Source of the DNA: an uncultured Candidatus Melainabacteria bacterium
GTDB taxonomy: Bacteria > Cyanobacteriota > Vampirovibrionia > Gastranaerophilales > Gastranaerophilaceae
Direction: 5' to 3'
Assembly (NCBI GenBank): GCA_934693165.1
Contig: CAKUUX010000008.1
Coordinates: 33,989-97,988 of the forward strand
DNA: 64,000 bases
Shown here: piece after piece, positions 42,459 to 51,934 of the stretch
Layout of the letters: each line of letters starts with the position of its first letter
Numbering within the stretch: the stretch's first letter is position 1
The notes under the pieces: model-generated
Database searches by the model: none
Told to the model about the DNA's origin: nothing
Seen by the model: the letters and a program-made list of their open reading frames with translations, nothing else
Made by a program: the position numbers and the translations under genes

Positions 42459-42938
42459 TTAATATCCTATAGAATATGAGAATAATTTATCGCTTGTATT
42501 TTTCTTATCTACAATGTTTACAGAATTAACTTCTGGAACTTCAATTACTTGTTTTGCTCTTGTTAAAGTTTTGTTCTTTTGCATTGTCATATCAACATTA
42601 CTAAAAGATTTTAATTTATCCAGTTTGTATTGCAACTCAGCATTTTCATCATTTAGGGCAGTAATTTCTTTGCTTAATTTATTCATAGTCATTTCATTAA
42701 CCGTAACAAAGTAATAACTAAACATTGATACAACAATGAAGATACCTAAAATTATGCATAAAGTTGTATTAATTTTTCTAATATACATTTCTTTCTCTGA
42801 TAATTCCTTTGGAAAGTAACCCTCAATAATACTTGCTCGTTCTTGAAGGCTTTCAATTTCGTCAAAGTAATTATACTCGATTTTTTCTTCAACAAAATCA
42901 TTCGTATACTGCATATTATTATTTAAATGTTGTAACAA
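42459..42938 (-). CDS. ftsL: FtsL-like cell-division protein
   Basis: 159 residues: ~50 polar N-terminal residues, one membrane helix (LCIILGIFIVVSMFSYYFV), and a leucine-zipper-like coiled coil (MNKLSKEITALNDENAELQ, then KLDKLKS). This layout and the position between rsmH and ftsI identify it as FtsL, which recruits the septal synthase with FtsB/FtsQ. FtsL is weakly conserved, so the name rests on topology and gene order. Confidence 0.8.
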   Translation of the reverse strand: MLQHLNNNMQYTNDFVEEKIEYNYFDEIESLQERASIIEGYFPKELSEKEMYIRKINTTLCIILGIFIVVSMFSYYFVTVNEMTMNKLSKEITALNDENAELQYKLDKLKSFSNVDMTMQKNKTLTRAKQVIEVPEVNSVNIVDKKNTSDKLFSYSIGY

Positions 42939-42953
42939 TTTTTTATCCCTAGA

Positions 42954-43889
42954 TTATTTTTTAATATATTTTGCCACTCTAAGTTTTGCACTTCTTGAAG
43001 GTGGATTTTCGTTTAATTCTGCCTCACTTGCCATAATTGTTTTTTTCACCAATAGGGTTAATAGGGGACCACCACATTTACAAATTGGTTCTGACATCTC
43101 ACATCTACACGATTTTGAATAATATTTAAATGTTTCTTTTACTATTCTGTCTTCTAATGAGTGGAAACTTATCACTGATATTATAGCACCCTCAGCCAAT
43201 AAATCAAACAAATTATTTAAAGTTTCTTTTACATTTTTTAACTCATTATTTACTTCAATTCTAATTGCCTGAAACACCCTTGTAGCAGGATGTAAACGGC
43301 TTTTTGTATAAGGTAGAGCATGTCGTACAATTTCAGCTAATTCAGTAGTCGTTTCTATAGGTTTTTCAGCCCTTTTTTCAACTATTCTCTTTGCTACTTT
43401 TCTTGAATATCTTTCTTCTCCATATTCAAAAAAAATTTTAGCCAAATCGCTTTCGCTATAAGTATTTACGACATCATAAGCAGAAAAATCTGCGTCTTTA
43501 TTAAATCTCATATCTAATGGAGCTTCTTTTGTAAATGAAAAACCTCTTTCTTGTTTCGTTAATTGATGGTACGAAGCGCCCAAATCAAAAAGAATTCCAC
43601 CTGTTATTTTTTCATATCCTAATTCATGTATAACTTTCTTAACATTTGTATAAGAGTCCTTCACAATTGTTAAGTTTTTGTAATCTTTTAATCTTTCTTT
43701 TGCAAATTTTATCGCATCATCATCAATATCAAAAGCTATCAAATGGCTATTTGGAGTCATACGTTTAAGAATTTCTTCGCTATGACCACCTCCACCTAAA
43801 GTTGCATCAACAAATAGAGCATCTTTTGAAAAATCAAAATACTCTATTGCTTCATTTTTCATTACCGTATAATGCTTAAATTCTTCCAT
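42954..43889 (-). CDS. rsmH: 16S rRNA (cytosine-1402-N4) methyltransferase
   Basis: SAM-dependent methylase of 16S rRNA C1402. The 311 residues have the SAM loop FVDATLGGGGHSEEIL (~27-42), DIDDDAIKFA, GILFDLGASYHQL, RGFSF, and the conserved RVFQAIRIEVNNEL and SFHSLEDRIVK. First recognisable gene of the division/wall operon; mraZ, which usually precedes it, is absent. A 31-aa membrane peptide gene lies 76 bases upstream. Confidence 0.96.
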   Translation of the reverse strand: MEEFKHYTVMKNEAIEYFDFSKDALFVDATLGGGGHSEEILKRMTPNSHLIAFDIDDDAIKFAKERLKDYKNLTIVKDSYTNVKKVIHELGYEKITGGILFDLGASYHQLTKQERGFSFTKEAPLDMRFNKDADFSAYDVVNTYSESDLAKIFFEYGEERYSRKVAKRIVEKRAEKPIETTTELAEIVRHALPYTKSRLHPATRVFQAIRIEVNNELKNVKETLNNLFDLLAEGAIISVISFHSLEDRIVKETFKYYSKSCRCEMSEPICKCGGPLLTLLVKKTIMASEAELNENPPSRSAKLRVAKYIKK

Positions 43890-43965
43890 AAGAAAATTTT
43901 AGCACAAAATATCCGCCCAAATTTATTTTTGGTCAGAAAAAATTTTTACCGTTTTAATTTAAAGT

Positions 43966-44061
43966 TTAGTTTTTTGCAGATAATTCTTCCCAAATACTAG
44001 GAATAATTACACATGCAGAGTAAACAATAAATCCTAAAACGATTAAAGTGATGGGTAACAT
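43966..44061 (-). CDS. 31-aa single-helix membrane peptide
   Basis: ATG at 44061 follows a good AGGAG ribosome site. The product MLPITLIVLGFIVYSACVII continues PSIWEELSAKN and is a single hydrophobic helix with a short acidic-basic tail. No family recognised; the layout resembles small accessory subunits of membrane complexes. A hairpin (TGTACAC-N5-GTGTACA) lies in its leader at about 44075-44095. Short, so only moderately certain. Confidence 0.5.
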   Translation of the reverse strand: MLPITLIVLGFIVYSACVIIPSIWEELSAKN

Positions 44062-44152
44062 GTTTCGGCTCTCCTGTACACTTTCGGTGTACACTATATA
44101 AGTTCCACATATAATTGCATTTATAACGTGTTTAATATACAATTAAACCACT

Positions 44153-44473
44153 ATGGATAAGGATTTCAGCCTACTTTTTAAAGATTTATGTTGCTCAAGA
44201 TGTAAGGAAGATTTTGACGAAAATTCCGTTGAAATTATTCGTGAAGAACCACAACTTTTGGTTATAAAATTAACTTGCCAACACTGTGGAAAAGATTTCG
44301 GGTATTCATTTTTGGGCTTAAATAATTTAAAAGTTGAAAAAAGAGAAGATTTAATTTTAGAAAAAAATAATCGCCCAAACATTTCGTCAGACGACGTAAT
44401 CGACGCACATATTTTTATCCAAAACCTTGATGAAACCTGGCAAAAATATTTACCAAAAATTGAAGAAAACTAA
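44153..44473 (+). CDS. small zinc-ribbon unknown protein
   Basis: 106 residues with cysteine pairs CSRC (~14-17) and CQHC (~42-45), the spacing of a zinc ribbon, followed by a helical acidic tail. No family recognised; a nucleic-acid or protein-binding role is typical of such domains. It is convergent with fliI with only four bases between stop codons. Confidence 0.75.
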   Translation: MDKDFSLLFKDLCCSRCKEDFDENSVEIIREEPQLLVIKLTCQHCGKDFGYSFLGLNNLKVEKREDLILEKNNRPNISSDDVIDAHIFIQNLDETWQKYLPKIEEN

Positions 44474-44477
44474 GAAC

Positions 44478-45812
44478 TTAACCAAGTAAATGTTCTAATT
44501 GTTCAATTGTATCTTCAAAAACGCATTTATCTGTAGTTGATTGCTTCAAAAATGCATTAATTTTATCAATAAATTTAATAGCCTCGTCACATTCTGGATT
44601 TGAACCTTTAATATAAGCCCCAATATTAATCAAGTCTTCATTTTTACGATAAACGGCCATCAAATTTCTGATTTTACCTGCAGCAGCCCTATGTTCTTTT
44701 GTAGTTACATCACCCATAACACGGCTTATTGATTGCAATACATCAACTGCTGGGAAGTGGTTTTTATGAGCTAATTCACGAGAAAGCATAATATGACCAT
44801 CAAGAATACTTCTCGCTGTATCTGAAACAGGTTCGTTAAAATCGTCCCCTTCTACAAGTACGGTATAAAGAGCTGTCATTGTACCTTTATCATTAGAACC
44901 AGCTCTTTCCATAAGTTGAGGCATAATAGCAAACATGCTTGGAGGATAACCTTTTGTGGCTGCAGGCTCATTCAATGACAAACCAACTTGTCTTTGTGCC
45001 ATTGCAATACGAGTAACCGAATCAAGCATAAACAATACGTCTAAACCTTTATCTCTAAAATACTCTGCAATAGTTGTTGCAACAAAAGCTGCCTTAATTT
45101 TTACCAGGTCAGGAGCATCAGAAGTTGAAGCTACAACAACAGAACGGCGCATACCTTCTTCGCCAAGAATATCTTCAATAAATTCCTTAACCTCACGTCC
45201 ACGTTCACCAATCAAAGCAATGACGTTAACGTCTGCAGTAGTATTTTTTGCCATCATACCCATTGTTGTACTTTTACCAACACCTGAGCCTGCAAAAATA
45301 CCCATACGTTGACCTTTCCCAACTGTAATAAATCCATCAACTGATTTAATACCTAAAGGTAAAGGTTCGCAAATTCTGTTTCTTTTCAACGGATTAATGA
45401 TATCAGCTTTCGTAGAACGATAGTTTTGGCAACGAATTTCGCCCAAATTATCAATAGGATTACCCAACCCGTCCAAAACTCTACCTAAAAGTTGTTCCCC
45501 AACTTTTATTTTCATTGGAGCACCAGTATTTACAACAGTTGCCCCTGGTTGAATACCTTCCATTTTACCTAATGGCATAAGTTGAAGTTTATCAACCCTG
45601 CTATCCTCTGATTGTTTAAAACCAACAACTTCAGCCCAAATAGGTTCAGAAGTATCATTTGGATATATATAACATAAATCTCCAATACTTGCTTGTGGAC
45701 CTTCTGATTCAATAATCAAAGAAATAACTTGAGTAACTTTTCCAATTTCTTTTATTGTATTTGTTTCTTCAATAATTTGTGAAAACTTCTCTTTATTGAA
45801 CATCGTCTTCAC
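44478..45812 (-). CDS. fliI: flagellar export ATPase FliI
   Basis: Hexameric ATPase that powers substrate unfolding at the flagellar export gate. 444 residues: N-terminal beta-barrel, Walker A IFAGSGVGKSTTMGM (~167-181), the GERGREVKEF motif, Walker B LDVLFMLDSVTR and YPPSMFAIMPQLMERAG. It is the only fliI in the window, so it probably serves FlhA of group 1 as well. It overlaps fliH by 20 bases. Confidence 0.97.
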   Translation of the reverse strand: MKTMFNKEKFSQIIEETNTIKEIGKVTQVISLIIESEGPQASIGDLCYIYPNDTSEPIWAEVVGFKQSEDSRVDKLQLMPLGKMEGIQPGATVVNTGAPMKIKVGEQLLGRVLDGLGNPIDNLGEIRCQNYRSTKADIINPLKRNRICEPLPLGIKSVDGFITVGKGQRMGIFAGSGVGKSTTMGMMAKNTTADVNVIALIGERGREVKEFIEDILGEEGMRRSVVVASTSDAPDLVKIKAAFVATTIAEYFRDKGLDVLFMLDSVTRIAMAQRQVGLSLNEPAATKGYPPSMFAIMPQLMERAGSNDKGTMTALYTVLVEGDDFNEPVSDTARSILDGHIMLSRELAHKNHFPAVDVLQSISRVMGDVTTKEHRAAAGKIRNLMAVYRKNEDLINIGAYIKGSNPECDEAIKFIDKINAFLKQSTTDKCVFEDTIEQLEHLLG

Positions 45813-47403
45813 CTATCAATTTATTATCATCAACAGGAGTAAGTTTATCCAACTTTGATTTTATATCAATTTCATCACTTATATCGTCAGAAATATCAAA
45901 ATCCTCGTCTAAATGCGCAAATTCAAAAGGTTTTACATCCGTTTCAATTTCTTTTTCAACCTTTTCAACTTGTTCTAAAGATTTTTCAATTATTTTCTCA
46001 TCTTTTTGAGGAATTTCAGATTGAATTTCTTCTTGTTTTAAATTTTCATCATAAATCTGAATATCTTCTTGCAACAAATCCTCTGATTTTTCTTGTTCAG
46101 GCGCATCAACCAAAGCCTCCTGAGGTTGAGGATTATCAGGAATAACTTCTTCAACTTGAGATTGAGATTGAATTTCATTTTCTACAAGCTGTTCTTGAGG
46201 TGTTTCTAAAAGCTGAACGTCTTGTAACTCTTGCTCTTGTTGAGAAGCACTTATAAAATCATCAATATTTTGTGTTTCATCAACAATAGAAATTGTTTCA
46301 GGTTCATTCAAAACCTCGTCAAGATTTTCATAATCATCAAGATTAATTTCGTTAATTTTTTCTTCTGCTGTTTCTGGTAAAGAATTTTCTATGTCATCCG
46401 ATTTTAATTCATCTAAATCAAGATGTTCATAGTAATCAGCATCTTCATCACGGAGTTTATCATCATAAGAAGGAATATCCTCTAATTCACTTAAAAATTC
46501 TGCAATATTTGCATCATCTGAAAGTTCAATGTGTTCAATATCTTCAACATCAGGTTCTTCCATTGATAAAATAAAGTTATCAAAAGCTTCATCCTCTGAA
46601 TTATAAGCTTCAAACAACTTTTCAGCAATCTCATTAATTTGAGATTTAACTCTGCTATCAACTCGTGTAAGAGGTGATTCAACAATTGTACCATCAGCTG
46701 AAACTGCATTATCCTCAATAATTTTGATATTTTGTAATTGAGGAATATCCTCTTTCAATTTATCAGAAACAGAATTTATAGCCTCTAAAAGTTTTGGATT
46801 AATGATAATTGTAATATCTTCTTTGTCTTTTAATTCTTTAATTGCATTTTCTGTCAAAGCTTTTAAGATTTCAGGGTTTAATTCAACTGATTTTGTACAA
46901 ACCTTCTTAGCAATTTCGACAACAAGATTTATAATATCAAGCTCAGATGACTTGATAATATTACTCTTTAAGTCAAATTGGCATTTTGCAAAATCATCAA
47001 CGGCATGAATTTTATTTTCTAATTCATTTGTAATAACAACGTACCCTTGTTTATAACCATCATCATAACCTGTTTGATAAGCTTCTGCTCTAATTTTTTC
47101 AGCCTCTTGAGCCATTTGTTCATCAAAAGCTTTCTTTTCAGCTTCACGTTGTTGAGCTATTTGTTCATTTTCTTGAGCAATCTTATTATTTTGCTCTTGA
47201 ACTAAATTTTCGGCCTGTGCTTGAGCTTCTTGAAGAATAGTTTCTTTACGTTCTTTTGCTTTTTCAACTTCTAAATTAAGCAGACGTAAATCCTCCTTGA
47301 GTTTTATAAGCTCAGGAGATTCAGGTATTTCTTCTTTTTCTTTTTCTATAGGTAATACAAAACTGTCACCAAATTTGACATTTGTACTTCTAATCCTAGT
47401 CAA
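45793..47403 (-). CDS. fliH: FliH export regulator with a ~290-residue acidic tail (group 2)
   Basis: Residues ~20-245 are FliH: a long charged helix (KERKETILQEAQAQAENLVQ), the glycine-containing AEAYQTGYDDGYKQGY, then EIAKKVCTKSV and the C-terminal beta part (AVSADGTIVESPLTRVDSRV). After it, ~290 residues are strongly acidic and Gln/Glu/Asp-rich with no recognisable fold. Normal FliH is 230-260 residues. The tail may tether or regulate the ATPase complex, or be a fused unknown protein. It overlaps both fliG and fliI. Confidence 0.88.
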   Translation of the reverse strand: MTRIRSTNVKFGDSFVLPIEKEKEEIPESPELIKLKEDLRLLNLEVEKAKERKETILQEAQAQAENLVQEQNNKIAQENEQIAQQREAEKKAFDEQMAQEAEKIRAEAYQTGYDDGYKQGYVVITNELENKIHAVDDFAKCQFDLKSNIIKSSELDIINLVVEIAKKVCTKSVELNPEILKALTENAIKELKDKEDITIIINPKLLEAINSVSDKLKEDIPQLQNIKIIEDNAVSADGTIVESPLTRVDSRVKSQINEIAEKLFEAYNSEDEAFDNFILSMEEPDVEDIEHIELSDDANIAEFLSELEDIPSYDDKLRDEDADYYEHLDLDELKSDDIENSLPETAEEKINEINLDDYENLDEVLNEPETISIVDETQNIDDFISASQQEQELQDVQLLETPQEQLVENEIQSQSQVEEVIPDNPQPQEALVDAPEQEKSEDLLQEDIQIYDENLKQEEIQSEIPQKDEKIIEKSLEQVEKVEKEIETDVKPFEFAHLDEDFDISDDISDEIDIKSKLDKLTPVDDNKLIGEDDVQ

Positions 47404-48460
47404 TTAATTCGTCCTCATTGTTTTCACCACGAGAAATAACGATTTCACCGAATACTTCAAGGTTTCTAATAATACCAATAATCTTAGTTTGAACTTCTTG
47501 AACTTCTCTAGCTCTAACTGGTCCAAGATATTCGATTTCATCTTGTAACATTTCTTGGGCTCTATCTGACATGTTTCTAAAGATTTTTTCTTTAAGGTCA
47601 GCTTTTGTACCTTTAAGAGATAGAGCAAGGTCTTTTGTATCAACTTCACGAAGAATTCTTTGAATAGCTCTGTCATCAAGATTGATAATATCTTCAAATA
47701 CGAACATCAATTCTCTAACTTCTTCTGCAAGTGATGGATTTTCAACTTCTAAAAGTTCAATAACATTCTTTTCGGTGTTTCTATCAGAACAGTTCAAGAT
47801 ATTTGCTAAAGTATCGATACCACCAGCTTTTGAAAAGTCTTGTACCATAACTGATGAGAATTTATTTTCAACGATTTTTTCAATTTCGCCCAAAATCTCA
47901 GGGTTTGTTGTTTCCATATCAGCGATTTTCATAGCAACTTGCGCTTGAGTTTCTGGTGGCAAATAGTTTAGAACTTTTGCAGAATGTTCAGGTTTTAGGT
48001 AAGCCATGATTAACGCAATCAATTGTGGATTTTCGTTTTGGAATGATGTAGCCAACTGCCCAGGGTCTGCTTCATTAAAGAATTGGAACGGGTTTGAATT
48101 CATCATTGTCATTAACTTATTCAACATTTTTTCTGCTTGGCTTTCACCATAAGTTAATTCCAACAATTGTTTTGCGTAATTTATACCACCTGAAGAAATA
48201 TATGTGCTTGCTTGGAATAAAGCTCTAAATTCTTCAAGGATATCTGTTAAAATATCACTTGGAACTTTGTTTAAACTAGCAATTTCCAATGTAATTTGTT
48301 CTAACAAATCTTCGTCAGAAATATTTTTCAAAACTTCACTGGCTGTAGTTGGGCCAAGCAAAATCAACAATGCTGCAACTTTTTGAGTTGATGTCATTGT
48401 CGCAAGTGATATTGTTTGGTCGATATCTTTATTTTCGTTTTTTGAGTTTGTTAATGCCAT
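47396..48460 (-). CDS. fliG: flagellar motor switch protein FliG (canonical)
   Basis: FliG is the C-ring protein that converts stator action into torque and binds FliF. 354 residues with all three parts: N-domain (TSTQKVAALLILLGPTTASE), middle domain with the EHSAKVLNYLPPE armadillo motif, and C-domain (FVFEDIINLDDRAIQRILRE, then DLALSLKGTKADLKEKIF) carrying the charged torque helix. Overlaps fliH by eight bases and follows fliF by five. Confidence 0.96.
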   Translation of the reverse strand: MALTNSKNENKDIDQTISLATMTSTQKVAALLILLGPTTASEVLKNISDEDLLEQITLEIASLNKVPSDILTDILEEFRALFQASTYISSGGINYAKQLLELTYGESQAEKMLNKLMTMMNSNPFQFFNEADPGQLATSFQNENPQLIALIMAYLKPEHSAKVLNYLPPETQAQVAMKIADMETTNPEILGEIEKIVENKFSSVMVQDFSKAGGIDTLANILNCSDRNTEKNVIELLEVENPSLAEEVRELMFVFEDIINLDDRAIQRILREVDTKDLALSLKGTKADLKEKIFRNMSDRAQEMLQDEIEYLGPVRAREVQEVQTKIIGIIRNLEVFGEIVISRGENNEDELID

Positions 48461-48465
48461 TTTTA

Positions 48466-50025
48466 TTAATCCTTAATAAATGATGTTAATATTCTTGCAG
48501 CTTCAGCAGGATCTGCCATAATAGCTTCGTTAAGTTCTATTCTTGTTTTTTCAAGTTCTGGATCTAGGTGAGCCTCAAGTGTTGGTAGTGATTCTGAAAG
48601 AATAATATCTGGAATATCATCTTTGATTTCAGGTAAAGTTGGTTCAATAATTTTTTGATTGTAAGTATCTTCTTTACCATAAATCTTACCTGCCTTAGAC
48701 ATAAGACTCTTGATAATAAACAAGGCTGCCAAACCTAAAATCAATACAACAAGTAATGGTCCAAGTTTTGTTGTTACATAATCAACAGTTGAGTTTTTCT
48801 TGAACTCTTTCATTACCTCTGCTTGAGCAGCTTTTTCTTCAGCAAGTCCCTCAAATTGTAAGCTTGTAATAGTAATTACATCGCCTCTATCATAATCAGC
48901 ACCAGCTGCAGATAATACTAAACCTTTCAACTCATCTTTTTCTTTTTGAGTCAAAATCTTGTTTACAGCAACAGCAATTGTCATTCTCTTAACAGTTCCT
49001 GGTGCGTATATAATTTGTTTAACTTCTTTTGAAACACTGTAGTTTACAGCATTTTTTTCTTTTGAATAATTTAAATTTTTTCTATCGACGTTAGCACTTG
49101 CAGGTGTTTGATTTGGGTTTTCATAAGTTTCAATCTCACTTTGAGAACTTGTTACAACGCCTTGCGCATTATCACCACCAACTGGAATATAACTTTCAAT
49201 AGTAGCTTTTGCACTGTTAAAATCTATATCTGCAGACACTTGAACGTTTACATTATCTTTTCCAACAATTTTTTCAAGAACTTCTACAACTTTTTCAGAA
49301 GTTTGTTTTTCAAGATTTGTTTTAAAAGTTTCCATATCGTTAGAATTTTTGCCATTTTCGTCTGACAAACTGTTACCAGCTTGGTCTGTAATGAATACTC
49401 TATCAGGAGTCATTCTAGGAACAGAATATGCAACCAAGTTTTTAATAGCCTTAACTTGAGAAGATTTTAGTCTGTATCCTGGTTTTAAAATAAGCATAAC
49501 AGACGCAGTAGGAACCTCATCTTTGTCTTGGAAGATTGAACGTTCAGGTTCTGCTAACTGTACTCTAACACTTTGAATACCACTCATTTTTTCAATAGAA
49601 CGAGTTAATTCACCTTGGAAAATTCTTTGTTTTGTTAATTTATTTTTAAAATCAGTTGAACCTAATTGCATATCGTCAAGAAGTTCAAATCCTTGTGCTT
49701 GAATTTGGATAAGGTCATTTTCTGCAACAAATAATCTTAAATCATCCTTTTCTTTAGAATGAACCATGATTGTCTTTTTGTCATCAGCCATTTTGTATGC
49801 ATGACCATTTTTCTTTAAACTTTCTACAATATTTGCAGCGTCAGTTTCGTTTAAATCTGTATATAAAACAGCCCAATCAGGCTCCATAGATTTTACTAAA
49901 AAGAAAGTTGATAGAGCAACGATTACAATAATCATTGACATCAAACCTACCTTTTGTGGTAATGATAACCCTGCCCAGATTTTCTTTATATCATCTGAAA
50001 GTAATTTTATATAATTATTCTCCAT
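48466..50025 (-). CDS. fliF: MS-ring protein FliF (canonical, second of two)
   Basis: 519 residues: first membrane helix (~24-44), the YscJ/FliF ring domain with DWAVLYTDLNETDAANIVES, ELTRSIEKMSGIQSVRVQLA, the large beta-collar region, a second helix (PLLVVLILGLAALFIIKSL) and a FliG-binding tail (PAEAARILTSFIKD). It starts the minus-strand operon fliF-fliG-fliH-fliI. A second, divergent FliF lies at 21688-23346. Confidence 0.97.
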   Translation of the reverse strand: MENNYIKLLSDDIKKIWAGLSLPQKVGLMSMIIVIVALSTFFLVKSMEPDWAVLYTDLNETDAANIVESLKKNGHAYKMADDKKTIMVHSKEKDDLRLFVAENDLIQIQAQGFELLDDMQLGSTDFKNKLTKQRIFQGELTRSIEKMSGIQSVRVQLAEPERSIFQDKDEVPTASVMLILKPGYRLKSSQVKAIKNLVAYSVPRMTPDRVFITDQAGNSLSDENGKNSNDMETFKTNLEKQTSEKVVEVLEKIVGKDNVNVQVSADIDFNSAKATIESYIPVGGDNAQGVVTSSQSEIETYENPNQTPASANVDRKNLNYSKEKNAVNYSVSKEVKQIIYAPGTVKRMTIAVAVNKILTQKEKDELKGLVLSAAGADYDRGDVITITSLQFEGLAEEKAAQAEVMKEFKKNSTVDYVTTKLGPLLVVLILGLAALFIIKSLMSKAGKIYGKEDTYNQKIIEPTLPEIKDDIPDIILSESLPTLEAHLDPELEKTRIELNEAIMADPAEAARILTSFIKD

Positions 50026-50054
50026 AATTCCCCTAATTTTATAATTTTACTTAT

Positions 50055-50083
50055 ATCATAGCTTTTTTAATTATGAATTTCAA
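50055..50083 (-). promoter_or_regulatory. promoter of the fliF-fliG-fliH-fliI operon
   Basis: On the minus strand TTGAAA (50078-50083), 17 bases, TATGAT (50055-50060), 30 bases before the fliF start: a good sigma-70 match. The rest of the 200-base gap to 50226 shows nothing clear. Confidence 0.55.
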
Positions 50084-50225
50084 TTTTGTTAAGTTAACGT
50101 TACGTTTGAGGAACATGAATAACTCTTGAGGGTACAAAATTCTGAAGCCACCATAAATACATAGTAACTTCTACTAAATTATCTTGAATACATGCACTAA
50201 ATACTAAATGTATAAGCTATAGGTA

Positions 50226-51584
50226 TTATCCTTTTGCTTCCTCTTCTGTTTCTTCTTCTACTTGGAATGGTTCTCTTACCACAATAAGAAGTTTTGTAAT
50301 TCTTACGCCATCAATTTCTTTAACTGTAAGAGTAAGGTTTTTCCATTCAATAGAATCATTAACTTGTGCAATTCTACCTAAGACTTTCAAAACAACACCA
50401 CCGATTGTATCAACGTCTTCTTCTTCAAACAATTCCTCATCTACATCAAAGAATTCTGCCATTTCGTCAAGTCTAACCATTGCATTTGCAAGGTAAATAT
50501 TTTCGTCAATTTTTTTAATATCTAATTCTTCTTCTTCGTCAAATTCATCTTGAACTTCACCAAAAATTTCTTCAAAAACGTCTTCAAGTGTAATTAAGCC
50601 TGCTGTTCCACCAAATTCGTCAACAACAATCGCTATTTGAGCTTGTTGTTTTTTAAACTCAATAATAATATTATCCATTGTAATTGTTTCAGGAACGCAA
50701 AGAATTGGTCTTAAAAGATTTTCAATTTTGAATTCATCATTGTTCACATTACATGCGTAAATATCTTTAACATGTAAAAATCCTACAATATCATCAATAT
50801 CTTCGCCATAAATCGGATATCTTGTATATTGATTTTCAACCGTAAACTTTTTCAACTCATCAAAAGTAATGTCTTTTGGCAAGCAAATCAAATCTGTTCT
50901 TGGAATCATAACCTGCTTTGCTGTTAAATCCGAAAATTTAAAAGCATTATGTAGAATATCTTTTTCTGTTTCGTTAAGAACACCTTCTTTATAACTTGCA
51001 TCTACAAGCATATCAAGTTCTTCTGTTGAATGTGCAAAAGATTCTTTTGGTCGTTCAACTTTCATTAGTTTTAATACAAAATTACAAAAGCCATTTAACA
51101 AAGCGACAAATGGATTAAAAATTACCGCAATTAAATGGGTTGGTCTTGAAATAAATAAAGCTGTTTCTTCAGTATATTGTAAAGAAATCAACTTTGGAAC
51201 TTGTTCACCTAATGAAACGTGCAAGAATGTAACAAGCACAAATGATATTATTGATGACACAGTATGTAGGGCAATCAATTGAGAACTATGAGGAATAACA
51301 CTAAACATAGACTGAATGATAGAAACTATAGTAGCTTCACCAACCCAACCAATTGCGATACTTGCAATTGTCACACCGAATTGAGCAACTCCTACAACTT
51401 TATCTATATCAGAAATTTGTTTAAGGACTAAATCTGCTATCTTGTTGCCTTGCTTTGACAACTCTTCCATTCTTGTTTTTCTTACTTTAACAAGTGAAAA
51501 TTCAACAGCTACAAAAAATGCATTTGCAAATAGTAAAAATGCGATTATAAAAAACTTAAACAGGGTACTGACAATACCGTCCAT
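50226..51584 (-). CDS. CNNM/CorC-type membrane protein (hemolysin-related family)
   Basis: 452 residues: DUF21 (CNNM) membrane domain with about four helices in the first ~190 residues, starting FFIIAFLLFANAFFVAVEFS, a pair of CBS domains (VMIPRTDLICLPKDITFDE and QIAIVVDEFGGTAGLITLED), and a C-terminal CorC_HlyC domain. Relatives mediate Mg/Co or Na-Mg exchange; 'hemolysin' is a historical label. Monocistronic, divergent from rqcP. Confidence 0.92.
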   Translation of the reverse strand: MDGIVSTLFKFFIIAFLLFANAFFVAVEFSLVKVRKTRMEELSKQGNKIADLVLKQISDIDKVVGVAQFGVTIASIAIGWVGEATIVSIIQSMFSVIPHSSQLIALHTVSSIISFVLVTFLHVSLGEQVPKLISLQYTEETALFISRPTHLIAVIFNPFVALLNGFCNFVLKLMKVERPKESFAHSTEELDMLVDASYKEGVLNETEKDILHNAFKFSDLTAKQVMIPRTDLICLPKDITFDELKKFTVENQYTRYPIYGEDIDDIVGFLHVKDIYACNVNNDEFKIENLLRPILCVPETITMDNIIIEFKKQQAQIAIVVDEFGGTAGLITLEDVFEEIFGEVQDEFDEEEELDIKKIDENIYLANAMVRLDEMAEFFDVDEELFEEEDVDTIGGVVLKVLGRIAQVNDSIEWKNLTLTVKEIDGVRITKLLIVVREPFQVEEETEEEAKG

Positions 51585-51679
51585 TAATTATTATTCCTTT
51601 TCTCTTAATAATTTTATATGTTATAATATAACAAAAAAAAAATCAATCGTATATAAATTGTAGAAACAAAGGAAAAATT

Positions 51680-51928
51680 TTGAGATTAGATAAGTTTTTA
51701 AAAGTATCAAGATTAATAAAGAGAAGAACTGTAGCGAACGAAATTTCTGACACAGGTAGAGTTTATGTAAACGGCAATATTGCAAAGCCTGCCAAGATTT
51801 TAAAAGTTGGTGATGTTATTAAAATTGAATATGCAAACAAAAATGTTGTAGTAAAAGTTTTAACAATTCCTACAGGAAATGTTAGTATTCAACAAGCAAG
51901 CGAACTTTACGAAATTATAGAAGAATAA
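51680..51928 (+). CDS. rqcP: S4-domain ribosome quality-control protein RqcP-like
   Basis: 82 residues, essentially one S4 RNA-binding domain: MRLDKFLKVSRLIKRRTVA, then GRVYVNGNIAKPAKILKVGD. This fits RqcP/YabO, which acts with RqcH in C-terminal tailing of stalled peptides on 50S subunits. It uses a TTG start codon at 51680 after an AAAGGAAA ribosome site. HslR is the nearest alternative but is usually longer. Confidence 0.85.
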   Translation: MRLDKFLKVSRLIKRRTVANEISDTGRVYVNGNIAKPAKILKVGDVIKIEYANKNVVVKVLTIPTGNVSIQQASELYEIIEE

Positions 51929-51934
51929 AAACTT

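Noticed and set aside
46802..48386. Plus-strand frames opposite fliH and fliG
   Set aside because: Ser/Ile/Phe-rich complements of real coding sequence with no start signals.
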